A stretch of 8,172 nt of DNA from Dysgonamonadaceae bacterium (GTDB lineage Bacteria; Bacteroidota; Bacteroidia; Bacteroidales; Azobacteroidaceae). Shown one piece after another: positions 1 to 6,713 of this stretch. A program made the translations under genes and the position numbers. A model generated the notes under the pieces. It did not search any database and was not told where the DNA came from. It saw nothing but the letters and a program-made list of their open reading frames with translations. The first letter of the stretch is position 1, and each line of letters begins with the position of its first letter. Location of the stretch: the NCBI GenBank assembly GCA_031284225.1, contig JAITAH010000353.1, positions 1-8,172 on the forward strand, read 5' to 3'.

Positions 1-647
1 AATATGCGCATATCGTTACATCGACTACCCATAAAACTTTGCGCGGACCTCGCGGCGGAATTATCCTGATGGGCAAAGATTTTGAAAATCCCTGGGGAAA
101 AACAACGCCCAAAGGCGAAGTCAAGCAAATGTCTGCCCTGTTGGATTCGGCGGTATTTCCCGGCGTGCAAGGCGGCCCGCTGGAACATATTATCGCGGCA
201 AAAGCCGTAGCTTTTTACGAAGCGCTGCAACCGGAATACGTTACTTATCAAACCCAAGTGAAGAAAAACGCCGCCGCTCTGGCAAATGCGTTAATAGACA
301 AAGGGTATAAAATCGTTTCCGGCGGAACGGACAATCATTTAATGTTGATCGATTTACGATCCAAATTCCCCGACCTGACCGGCAAGCAGGCCGAACTGGC
401 GTTGGTAAAGGCAGATATTACCGCCAATAAAAACATGGTGCCGTTCGACAACCGGTCGCCGTTCTTAACGTCGGGGCTGCGTTTGGGAACGCCGGCCATC
501 ACTACCCGCGGCGCGAAAGAGCCGTTAATGGCCGACGTCGTGGAGTTGATCGATACCGTGCTCTCGAATGTGGATAACGATAAGACGATTCAATCCGTCG
601 CCGAAAAGGTGAACGAGCTTATGAAACGCTATCCTTTGTTTGCGTAA
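1..647 (+). CDS. glyA: Serine hydroxymethyltransferase, C-terminal part (5' truncated by window edge)
   Basis: This enzyme uses pyridoxal phosphate to interconvert serine and glycine, passing the one-carbon unit to tetrahydrofolate in the cytoplasm. The reading frame is open from base 3 with no start codon, so the gene begins upstream. About 214 residues remain, roughly half of the family's usual 410-430. The active-site segment [13 protein letters not shown] is present near the start, and the PLP-binding lysine is encoded at 33-35. Further family blocks follow: [11 protein letters not shown], the [12 protein letters not shown] segment, the [13 protein letters not shown] block and [14 protein letters not shown]. 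The C-terminus is short (YPLFA), ending at a TAA at 645-647. It converges with holA, with only two bases between the stop codons. Identification is very secure; the upstream half and promoter cannot be seen. Confidence 0.98.
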   Translation, partial: YAHIVTSTTHKTLRGPRGGIILMGKDFENPWGKTTPKGEVKQMSALLDSAVFPGVQGGPLEHIIAAKAVAFYEALQPEYVTYQTQVKKNAAALANALIDKGYKIVSGGTDNHLMLIDLRSKFPDLTGKQAELALVKADITANKNMVPFDNRSPFLTSGLRLGTPAITTRGAKEPLMADVVELIDTVLSNVDNDKTIQSVAEKVNELMKRYPLFA

Positions 648-649
648 TG

Positions 650-1666
650 TCAGTGCATTAACTTAAAAATCGCTTCTATCAACAATTTTCCCGGGGGAAC
701 GGAACTATTTTGAAAGCCTTTCGCCCGGGCGTCGTATTCGCGGATAAGGGAAATATTTTTCATGGTTTTCCGGGAGGTGTAAATTTTCAACGCTTCCATA
801 TAATCGACGATTTGCATATCCCATTTAAATCCCAAGACGTCTGTCAAGCGGCTTTTGGATTTGTCGTTTTCGTACTGACAAATCATCAGGTTGGAAAAAA
901 AGCCGAATAAGATTGTTAACGTCCGTACTATGGGATTCTTTTTCTGATTTTCTTCAAAATAACGGGCGATGCGGACGGCTTTCAATACATTGCCGGCAGC
1001 AATCGCTTTCTGCAATTCGTAATCGTTAAATTCTCTGCTGACGCCAATGTTTTGTTCCACAAAAGTATCCGTTACCTGTTTTTGACCGGCGGGGAGAGCG
1101 ATACACAGTTTATCTAATTCGTTGGTGATTTTGCTCAAATCGTTTCCCAAGTAATCGGTCAGGATTTGCGCCGTGGACCACGGGATATTGATTTGCCTGT
1201 CCCGCAGGTAAGTGATGATAAAATCCGGAAGTTTGGAGTCGTACAGCTTTTTCGATTCAAACACGATACCGGCTTTGGCGATTTCGCCGGTCAGTTTCTT
1301 TCTTCCGTCTAATTTCCCATATTTGTAATTGATAACGAGTACTGTGGACTGTAACGGATTTTTGACGTAATTCACTAATTCGTCGATATTTTTCAGGAGT
1401 TGGGCTTCTTTGACGACTACCAATTGCCATTCGGACATCATCGGGTAGCGGCGGCAGGCATTGATGATGGCGGGCACGTCGGTTTCCAGTCCATAAACGA
1501 TGGTTTGGTTGAAATCCCGTTGCGATTCATCTACTACCGAATGGATCAACAAATCGGTCAGCACGTCGATATAATAACTTTCTTCTCCCTGGAAAAGATA
1601 GACCGGCATAAATTTCTTCAGCTGAATATTACCTTTTATTTCATTAAAGCTTAAATCTTTCGCCAT
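650..1666 (-). CDS. holA: DNA polymerase III subunit delta
   Basis: The delta subunit belongs to the clamp-loader complex and opens the beta sliding clamp so it can be placed on DNA. The product is 338 residues, normal for the family. An N-terminal PVYLFQGEESYYID block (21-34) is the usual start of the AAA+-like fold. DYLGNDLSKITNELDKL (171-187) and IGVSREFNDYELQ (207-219) mark the middle, and the C-terminal collar ends with a KGFQNSSVPPGKLL-type segment. Delta has no Walker motif, and none is seen. I chose the ATG at 1666-1664. The frame stays open to 1837, but the extra 57 residues are Cys/Leu/Ile-rich, unlike delta, and would cover the promoter-like TACTTTTG at 1737-1730. The neighbour across the divergent gap is the HsdR-N-like gene. 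Confidence 0.95.
   Translation of the reverse strand: MAKDLSFNEIKGNIQLKKFMPVYLFQGEESYYIDVLTDLLIHSVVDESQRDFNQTIVYGLETDVPAIINACRRYPMMSEWQLVVVKEAQLLKNIDELVNYVKNPLQSTVLVINYKYGKLDGRKKLTGEIAKAGIVFESKKLYDSKLPDFIITYLRDRQINIPWSTAQILTDYLGNDLSKITNELDKLCIALPAGQKQVTDTFVEQNIGVSREFNDYELQKAIAAGNVLKAVRIARYFEENQKKNPIVRTLTILFGFFSNLMICQYENDKSKSRLTDVLGFKWDMQIVDYMEALKIYTSRKTMKNISLIREYDARAKGFQNSSVPPGKLLIEAIFKLMH
1649..1664 (+). repeat. Near-identical 16-base direct repeat, copy 1 (second copy 1879-1894)
   Basis: GCTTAAATCTTTCGCC here and GCTTAAATCTTCCGCC at 1879-1894 differ at one base. Copy 1 covers the first codons of holA in antisense; copy 2 lies in the first codons of the HsdR-N-like gene. Together they flank the divergent promoter region. 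This could be chance. Confidence 0.35.
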
Positions 1667-1729
1667 GAATGAATTGTTTTGTGTGTCTATTTTTGTACAT
1701 TTGCATCGGTTCTTTATCAAAAGCCCATG

Positions 1730-1737
1730 CAAAAGTA
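1730..1737 (-). promoter_or_regulatory. Bacteroidetes-type -7 box upstream of holA
   Basis: On the minus strand this reads TACTTTTG, an exact match to the TAnnTTTG -7 consensus of the Bacteroidetes primary sigma factor. Transcription would start around 1723, giving a leader of about 57 bases before the holA ATG at 1666. The nearest TTTG further upstream (minus strand 1767-1764) is 26 bases away, longer than the usual 19-21, so the -33 element is poor. The box is supported by its position and exact match only. Confidence 0.5.
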
Positions 1738-1760
1738 CATAAAAGTCTTCACATATACAC

Positions 1761-1820
1761 AGACAAAGAAGAATAGATGAAAGATGAAAGACATAAGAAG
1801 ATAAGATGCAGATGAGGAAG
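1761..1820 (+). other. Purine-rich tract in the holA / HsdR-N divergent intergenic region
   Basis: Fifty of these 60 bases are A or G. The tract contains a tandem GATGAAA GATGAAA at 1776-1789 and several further GAT/GAAG variants. It sits in the 205-base non-coding gap between two divergently transcribed genes (1667-1871), upstream of the holA -7 box. No -7 box for the plus-strand gene was found in the gap. The rest of the gap is AT-rich (for example 1838-1866) and shows nothing else I can name. The function is unknown; it may be a slippage-prone simple sequence or an upstream promoter element. Confidence 0.4.
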
Positions 1821-1871
1821 ACGTCTTTTATCTCCAAATTTATATATCATAAATAATAAAAACAACTCGTG

Positions 1872-2333
1872 ATGCTTCGCTTAAATCTTCCGCCGGCAGA
1901 CTTGAAAATTAGCCGGCAAAACAACAAGGAATACGTTTTCGACCGGTTGCGCAAACAACAGGTTCGATTGACGCCGGAGGAATGGGTTCGACAACATTTT
2001 ATCCATTATCTGATCGATCAAAAGCATTACCCGGAAGGCTTATTGGCCAACGAAGTCTGCATCGCTTTAGGCCCCGTGAATCGCCGCTGCGATACGGCGC
2101 TTTACGACACTTTTTTGCAGCCGCTAATGATTATCGAATACAAAGCGCCGGCGGTCAACATCACTCAAAAAACATTCGACCAGATTATGCGCTACAATCA
2201 TTGCCTGAAAGTGCCGTGGCTGATTGTCAGCAATGGATTGCAACACTATTGTTGCCGGATTGACGAGAACGGGAACGGAGTTTTCATCGCGGATATACCG
2301 GAATGGCAGGCGCTGGGCGCCGAATCTCGATAA
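1872..2333 (+). CDS. HsdR N-terminal-like PD-(D/E)XK domain protein (HSDR_N_2 type)
   Basis: This small stand-alone protein of 153 residues resembles the N-terminal nuclease domain of type I restriction subunit HsdR but has no helicase part. The nuclease-fold residues are visible in order: E37 in the helix PEEWVRQHFIHYL, D74 in RRCDTALYD, E89 and K91 in IIEYKAP, and Q104 in FDQIMRYN. A conserved tail, WLIVSNGLQHYCC, follows. No methylase or specificity gene lies nearby, so a role in restriction is not supported. Short proteins of this kind beside holA are, to my knowledge, common in Bacteroidales and functionally uncharacterised. A GTG at 1869 directly precedes the ATG at 1872; I prefer the ATG. 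The gene is divergent from holA and is followed by the TA-like cassette. Confidence 0.85.
   Translation: MLRLNLPPADLKISRQNNKEYVFDRLRKQQVRLTPEEWVRQHFIHYLIDQKHYPEGLLANEVCIALGPVNRRCDTALYDTFLQPLMIIEYKAPAVNITQKTFDQIMRYNHCLKVPWLIVSNGLQHYCCRIDENGNGVFIADIPEWQALGAESR
1879..1894 (+). repeat. Near-identical 16-base direct repeat, copy 2 (first copy 1649-1664)
   Basis: This is the partner of the repeat at 1649-1664 (15 of 16 bases equal). It lies within codons 3-8 of the HsdR-N-like gene. No terminal inverted repeats or element-like content lie between the two copies. Confidence 0.35.
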
Positions 2334-2351
2334 ATTTCAGGAATTTAATGC

Positions 2352-2359
2352 TACCTTTG
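2352..2359 (+). promoter_or_regulatory. Bacteroidetes-type -7 box upstream of the DUF3791/DUF3990 cassette
   Basis: The sequence TACCTTTG matches TAnnTTTG exactly and is followed by GCGAC. Transcription would begin near 2366, about 21 bases before the ATG at 2387. No clear TTTG lies at the expected -33 distance (around 2328-2331). The box lies between the stop of the HsdR-N-like gene (2333) and the cassette, so the cassette probably has its own promoter. Confidence 0.6.
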
Positions 2360-2386
2360 CGACTGAATTGATTTAATGATTGTAAA

Positions 2387-2635
2387 ATGGAAACAACATT
2401 GAAAAAGAATAAACTGGATAAGGAAGCCGGCGACAGAATTAGTTTTATTACATTTATAATCCCGCAATTTGCCCGCGCCTACAAGATGAACCGGCAGGAA
2501 GCCTACCGCTATCTGAAAAAATATGGCGGAATAGATTTCCTCTTTGAACACTGGTGGGCGCTGCATACCGATAATCCGTTTTGGGCGGTGCGCAGTCTGT
2601 ACAAAGTCTGTCGGAACAATGGAGGATTGCGATGA
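2387..2635 (+). CDS. DUF3791 family protein, probable antitoxin-like partner of the downstream DUF3990 protein
   Basis: The product is a small protein of 82 residues with predicted helical character and no signal peptide. It matches what I know of DUF3791: an N-terminal helix (ISFITFIIPQFARAYKM, 18-34), then EAYRYLKKYGGIDFLFEHW (38-56), the ALHTDNP block (58-64), and an ending VCRNNGG (74-80). Such proteins are typically encoded directly beside DUF3990 proteins. The stop TGA (2633-2635) overlaps the next start codon ATG (2632-2634), so the two are probably translationally coupled and made in a fixed ratio. That layout fits an antitoxin preceding its toxin. The antitoxin role is inferred from context only. 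The start at 2387 is supported by the -7 box 28 bases upstream. Confidence 0.8.
   Translation: METTLKKNKLDKEAGDRISFITFIIPQFARAYKMNRQEAYRYLKKYGGIDFLFEHWWALHTDNPFWAVRSLYKVCRNNGGLR
2621..2625 (+). promoter_or_regulatory. Shine-Dalgarno-like site for the DUF3990 gene
   Basis: GGAGG lies six bases before the ATG at 2632, inside the 3' end of the DUF3791 gene. It fixes the start of the DUF3990 protein at MKVYHGS rather than at an earlier in-frame start codon (2581). Most other genes in this window have only A-rich leaders, so a strong SD here stands out. Confidence 0.6.
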
Positions 2636-3315
2636 AAGTCTATCACGGCAGTTATATTGCAATTGACAAGATCGACCTTGAAAAATGTCAAGCAGGCAAA
2701 GATTTCGGACGCGGTTTTTATGTAACAAAAATCCGTTCGCAGGCAGAATACTGGGCGGAAAGAATCGGCAAGGAAAATAAAACGACAGGTATCGTAACCG
2801 AATTTGATTTTCATGAGTATGCCTACGATGATTTTGATTTAAAAATGTTGCGTTTCGACGGATATTCCGAAGAATGGCTGGATTTTGTTGTGCTAAACCG
2901 CGCCAATGAAAGCCGCAGGCAAGCTCACAATTACGACATAGTAGAAGGACCCGTGGCAGACGACAGAGTTACTCGCCGAATTTTTGCTTATCTGAATGGA
3001 GCCGTATCCAAAACGGATTTTCTGGAAGAACTGAAATTTTTTCGTTACACGCATCAGATAGCATTATGTACCGTTGAATCGCTTCAAATGATTGAACGAA
3101 AGGTTAATAAATCAGAGATAATAATCGACGACATTGATGAAGCCATAACCGAAGCTCTTATAATCAACCACAATCTGCCCGAAGAAAAAGCCATCGACGC
3201 TTATTATGAATCCCAAACCTACAAAATGCTTATCGACGAATCTACCGCCCTTTACAAAAAACCGTGGACGGAAATATATGATCTTCTTTTGAAAGAACTG
3301 AAGTTGAAGAAGTAA
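2632..3315 (+). CDS. DUF3990 family putative ADP-ribosyltransferase with a C-terminal helical extension
   Basis: The protein has 227 residues. Residues 1-155 match DUF3990, a family I place in the ADP-ribosyltransferase fold group. YHGS comes at residues 4-7, DFGRGFYVT at 24-32, the YDIVEGPVADD block at 101-111, and a THQIALCT strand at 140-147. A plausible H-Y-Q catalytic set is H5, Y30 and Q142; this assignment is inferred from motif order. Residues 165-225 form a second helical domain with the pattern EEKAIDAYYESQTYKML plus ALYKKPWTEIY. It resembles small proteins often encoded as a separate gene next to DUF3990, so this may be a fusion. It overlaps the DUF3791 gene by four bases (ATGA). 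Composition is AT-rich: 23 of 60 bases are G or C at 3001-3060, against 35 of 60 at 3961-4020 in the next gene. It is a likely toxin-type component; the target is unknown. Confidence 0.8.
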   Translation: MKVYHGSYIAIDKIDLEKCQAGKDFGRGFYVTKIRSQAEYWAERIGKENKTTGIVTEFDFHEYAYDDFDLKMLRFDGYSEEWLDFVVLNRANESRRQAHNYDIVEGPVADDRVTRRIFAYLNGAVSKTDFLEELKFFRYTHQIALCTVESLQMIERKVNKSEIIIDDIDEAITEALIINHNLPEEKAIDAYYESQTYKMLIDESTALYKKPWTEIYDLLLKELKLKK

Positions 3316-3359
3316 AAACATACGATTTAACGAAATTGCAACAAAAGAAGAAAAAAATC

Positions 3360-4718
3360 ATGAGCAAGTACGAACCGCCGAATGGAGCTATTACGATGAA
3401 TATACCGGCAATAGAAGTGGGCGTTCTGTCTGCTAAATCCATTCAATTCCAGTTAAATGGCCGCTTCCGGCAAGCGACGGACGGCGAAGAAGCGGAAAAC
3501 GTGAAAGGCGAAGCCGCGATTAACGGCAGATCCTCCTTTATTCTTCGTTGGGGCGACCGGACGCAGTTGTGCGAAGATTTCGTCCTTCTGGAACCGCTTT
3601 GCGAAGACGACGCTACTTTCGAGTTGCAACATGTCGTTATCGGCGTGCAATTTCATTGGGAGCGCGAGGAAACGCAACGCTTCAAAGGAAAATTGAAAAT
3701 TTATGTGGAAAACGGCCAATTAACCGCCGTCAATATCCTTTCCGTCGAAGATTATCTGTTAAGCGTAATCTCGTCGGAAATGAGCGCCGCCTCGTCCCTC
3801 GAACTTCTGAAAGCCCATGCCGTGATTTCCCGCAGTTGGCTACTGGCGCAAATCGAAAAAGGCAAACAGCTGAAAGATGAGAACTATAAAACCCGGATAC
3901 CGGACGAGGAAGGCTACGTTCGCTGGTACGATCGCGAAGATCACGACCGGTTCCATGTTTGTGCCGACGATCATTGCCAGCGTTACCAGGGTATCTCCAA
4001 AGCGTCGTCGCCGCAAGTCTATGAAGCCCTGCAAGCCACCTCCGGCGAAGTTTTGCAGTACGGCGGCCGGATTTGCGACGCCCGTTTTTACAAGTGTTGC
4101 GGCGGCATTACCGAAAAATTCGAGAACGTTTGGGAACCGGTCGCCCATCCCTATCTGACGAAAGTGATAGATAACGGCGAAGTCCCGTCCGGATACAATA
4201 CCGACCTTGCCGATGAGGAAAATGCCCGCGCCTGGATACTGGGCAATCCTCCGGCGTTTTGCAACACGAACGATCGGGAAACGCTCGCCCAGATATTGAA
4301 CGATTACGATCAGGAAACGCAGGATTTTTACCGCTGGCAAGTTACGCTCGCTCAAGCGGAAGTCAAGGATTTGCTTTTCCGGAAAATCGGCGTTGACGTC
4401 GGCGAACCGCTCGAACTGATACCGGTGGAGCGCGGCGTATCCGGCCGCATCATCCGTTTGAAAATCGTAGGCAGCGAGCGAACCATCGCTATCGGCAAGG
4501 AGCTGGAAATCAGGAAAGCCTTATCCGAAAGCCATCTCTACAGTTCCGCATTCGTCGTCGAAAAAGCGGGCGATACGTTTATCCTGAAAGGCGCCGGCTG
4601 GGGGCACGGCGTCGGCCTTTGCCAAATCGGAGCGGCCATTATGGGCGCGAAAGGCTATCTCTACCGGGAGATACTGGCGCATTATTTCCCTTCCGCCGAA
4701 GTAAAAAAATTTTATTAA
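3360..4718 (+). CDS. SpoIID/LytB domain protein, putative peptidoglycan lytic transglycosylase
   Basis: SpoIID-type enzymes cut peptidoglycan glycan strands that have lost their stem peptides. Counting from the ATG at 3360 (452 residues), the SpoIID core starts with VNILSVEDYLLSVISSEMS (124-142), where E140 corresponds to the catalytic glutamate. KAHAVISRSWLLAQ (151-164) follows. A cysteine/histidine cluster, CADDHC (201-206), may bind metal as in SpoIID, and FYKCCGGI is at 243-250. The usual C-terminal block GWGHGVGLCQIGA (413-425) is followed by YLYREILAHYFPS. No signal peptide or membrane segment is visible at the N-terminus, which is odd for a wall enzyme. A later ATG at 3396 has GGAG eight bases upstream and begins just before the conserved PAIEVGVLS, so it may be the true start. 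The stop lies four bases before the next gene, indicating an operon. Confidence 0.88.
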   Translation: MSKYEPPNGAITMNIPAIEVGVLSAKSIQFQLNGRFRQATDGEEAENVKGEAAINGRSSFILRWGDRTQLCEDFVLLEPLCEDDATFELQHVVIGVQFHWEREETQRFKGKLKIYVENGQLTAVNILSVEDYLLSVISSEMSAASSLELLKAHAVISRSWLLAQIEKGKQLKDENYKTRIPDEEGYVRWYDREDHDRFHVCADDHCQRYQGISKASSPQVYEALQATSGEVLQYGGRICDARFYKCCGGITEKFENVWEPVAHPYLTKVIDNGEVPSGYNTDLADEENARAWILGNPPAFCNTNDRETLAQILNDYDQETQDFYRWQVTLAQAEVKDLLFRKIGVDVGEPLELIPVERGVSGRIIRLKIVGSERTIAIGKELEIRKALSESHLYSSAFVVEKAGDTFILKGAGWGHGVGLCQIGAAIMGAKGYLYREILAHYFPSAEVKKFY

Positions 4719-4722
4719 GAAA

Positions 4723-5886
4723 ATGAAATACGCAAACAGTCAACGCTTACTCGCTCTCGACGTCCTTCGCGGCGTTACCATTGCCGGAATGATTTTAGTA
4801 AACAATCCGGGCAGTTGGAGTACCATTTACGCTCCCCTGAAACATGCTTCCTGGAACGGCTTAACGCCTACCGATTTGGTTTTTCCTTTCTTCATGTTTA
4901 TCATGGGGATTTCCACGTACATTTCATTAAAAAAATACAATTTTAAATGGAGTAATGCCATTGCGTGGAAAATCATTAAACGGACGGCGGTTATTTTCGC
5001 TATCGGATTGGGAATCGCCTGGTTTTCTCTGTTTTGCCGCACCTGGAATCTGCTGTCCGGCGAAGCTGTTTCCTTTTGGTCGCGCTTAGGACAATCGGCG
5101 GGAACCTTCGATCGTATCCGGATTTTAGGGGTACTGCCTCGTTTAGCGCTCTGCTACGGAGCCGCCGCTCTGATTGCTATCTTAATCAAACACAAATACA
5201 TTCCGTTTTTGATAGCTGGCCTATTGCTGGGTTATTTTTTCCTTTTGCTGTTCGGAAACGGGTTTGAATACAACGAAAGCAATATCCTTTCGATCGTTGA
5301 CCGCGCCGTTTTGGGCGTCAATCATATTTATAAGGACAACGGCATCGAGCCGGAAGGAATATTGAGTACGATTCCGGCCATTGCCCATGTTCTGATTGGC
5401 TTTTGCTGTGGGAAATGGTTGATGGAAACAAAAGATATTAACGAAAAAATCCAACGCTTGTTTCTGATAGGTACGGTATTGACCTTTTCCGGCTTTTTAC
5501 TGAGTTACGGCTGTCCGATCAACAAAAAAATCTGGTCGCCGACGTTTGCCTTGACTACTTGCGGCTTGGCTTCCTGTTTTTTGGTCCTGCTGATTTGGAT
5601 TATCGACGTCAAAAATAAAAAAACATGGAGCCGGTTTTTTGAATCGTTCGGCATAAATCCCTTATTCATGTACGTTACAGGAGAAGTATTTTCCATTTTA
5701 TTAGGCAACATCCGGCGGTCGTTCGGCGACGAAACAATCAGTATCCAACAATACGCTTACGAGAAAGTATTGCAGCCTTTGCTGGGCGATTATTTAGGTT
5801 CGCTGGTATATGCGCTTTTATTCGTATCGCTCGTATGGTCAATAGGCTATGTGTTATATAAAAAGAAAATATTTATCAAAATATGA
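4723..5886 (+). CDS. murT: DUF5009/HGSNAT-like polytopic membrane protein, MurT-type MurNAc transporter candidate
   Basis: The protein has 387 residues with about ten hydrophobic segments, so it sits in the inner membrane. Hallmarks of the heparan-alpha-glucosaminide acetyltransferase-like family (COG4299/DUF5009) are clear. They are LDVLRGVTIAGM (12-23), HASWNGLTPTDLVFPFF (41-57) with H41 at the position of the family's active histidine, RILGVLPRL (133-141), PEGILSTIPAI (210-220) and KKIWSPTFAL (268-277). In Tannerella forsythia a protein of this type, MurT, was reported to import N-acetylmuramic acid beside the kinase MurK. The same neighbour is present here: the next gene starts inside this stop codon (ATGA, 5883-5886). 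The specific transporter role is inferred from family and context. Acyl transfer to an amino sugar at the membrane remains an alternative. Confidence 0.82.
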   Translation: MKYANSQRLLALDVLRGVTIAGMILVNNPGSWSTIYAPLKHASWNGLTPTDLVFPFFMFIMGISTYISLKKYNFKWSNAIAWKIIKRTAVIFAIGLGIAWFSLFCRTWNLLSGEAVSFWSRLGQSAGTFDRIRILGVLPRLALCYGAAALIAILIKHKYIPFLIAGLLLGYFFLLLFGNGFEYNESNILSIVDRAVLGVNHIYKDNGIEPEGILSTIPAIAHVLIGFCCGKWLMETKDINEKIQRLFLIGTVLTFSGFLLSYGCPINKKIWSPTFALTTCGLASCFLVLLIWIIDVKNKKTWSRFFESFGINPLFMYVTGEVFSILLGNIRRSFGDETISIQQYAYEKVLQPLLGDYLGSLVYALLFVSLVWSIGYVLYKKKIFIKI

Positions 5887-6713
5887 TTTTAATAGCAGAT
5901 AGCGGTTCCACGAAAACCGAATGGTGCGTGACGGAAAACGGACGCTCGGCGCAACGCATCCTCGCCAAAGGAATGAATCCCTACTTTCAATCGGAAGAAG
6001 AGATAGGCGCTGAAATTCGGTCGGCCTTACTACCGGAGTTGCAAACTACGACATTCGACGCCGTCTATTTTTACGGCGCCGGATGCTTGCCCGAAAAAAT
6101 CCCGGCGGTGCGGCGGGTGATAAATAAATATTTGAAGGTAAAAACCATCGAAGTCAATTCCGATATTTTGGCGGCCGCCCGCGGATTGAGCGGCCGGAAT
6201 CCGGGCATTGTATGTATCCTCGGCGCCGGTTCCAACTCCTGTTATTACGATGGAGAAAAAGTAGCGGACAATGTGTCGCCCCTGGGATTTATTTTGGGCG
6301 ACGAGGGCAGCGGCGCCGTGCTGGGTAAACTGTTGGTGGGCGACCTCCTGAAAAACCAGTTGCCGGCCGGATTGAAAGAAAAATTCCTCAAACAGTTCGA
6401 TTTAACGCCCGGGATGATTATCGAGCGAGTGTATCGGCAACCGTTCCCCAACCGGTTTTTGGCAAACTTGTCGCCTTTCCTGGCGCAAAATATCGAAACG
6501 CCGGAAATCCGCGCTTTGGTTTTGAACGCTTTCAGGGCTTTCCTGAATAGGAATGTGAAACAATATGATTATCAACGCCAGAAAGTACATTTTGTCGGTT
6601 CGATCGCTTATTATTACAAAGATATATTGGCGGAAGCCGTTCGCGACTGCGGTATGCAATCAGGAAACACGATGCAAGCTCCCATGGAGGGATTAATTTT
6701 ATATCACCAATGA
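5883..6713 (+). CDS. murK: BadF/BcrA-type amino-sugar kinase, MurK-like (MurNAc/GlcNAc kinase)
   Basis: This is a cytoplasmic kinase of 276 residues from the ASKHA (hexokinase/actin-like) fold. It probably phosphorylates N-acetylmuramic acid or N-acetylglucosamine recovered from the cell wall. ATP-phosphate loops are seen at DSGSTKTEW (6-14) and ILGAGSNS (112-119). The likely catalytic aspartate is D94 in VNSDILAAARGL. LGDEGSGAVLG (138-148) is the sugar/nucleotide loop typical of GlcNAc-kinase relatives, and HFVGSIAYYYKDIL (236-249) is the adenosine-binding helix-loop. The start codon overlaps the stop of the membrane protein gene by four bases, implying translational coupling of uptake and phosphorylation. 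A MurQ etherase, the expected next enzyme, is not in the window. MurNAc versus GlcNAc specificity cannot be settled from sequence alone. Confidence 0.88.
   Translation: MILIADSGSTKTEWCVTENGRSAQRILAKGMNPYFQSEEEIGAEIRSALLPELQTTTFDAVYFYGAGCLPEKIPAVRRVINKYLKVKTIEVNSDILAAARGLSGRNPGIVCILGAGSNSCYYDGEKVADNVSPLGFILGDEGSGAVLGKLLVGDLLKNQLPAGLKEKFLKQFDLTPGMIIERVYRQPFPNRFLANLSPFLAQNIETPEIRALVLNAFRAFLNRNVKQYDYQRQKVHFVGSIAYYYKDILAEAVRDCGMQSGNTMQAPMEGLILYHQ

Noticed and set aside
644..661. Small inverted repeat TAATG-6-CATTA at the glyA/holA junction as a bidirectional terminator
   Set aside because: The stem has only five AT-rich base pairs and there is no T-run on either side, so it is too weak to call.
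1667..1837. In-frame 57-codon N-terminal extension of holA
   Set aside because: The extra residues are Cys/Leu/Ile-rich and unlike any delta subunit. The region contains a promoter-like box and a purine tract, and the ATG at 1666 begins just before the conserved delta N-terminus.
3316..3359. Promoter for the SpoIID-MurT-MurK operon in the short gap after the cassette
   Set aside because: No TAnnTTTG box is visible. The operon may be read from the cassette promoter or from a weak site I cannot identify.
3840..4355. Long antisense reading frame inside the SpoIID gene (171 codons, minus strand)
   Set aside because: It has no family resemblance and lies fully opposite a gene with clear catalytic motifs; it is a shadow of that gene's codon usage.
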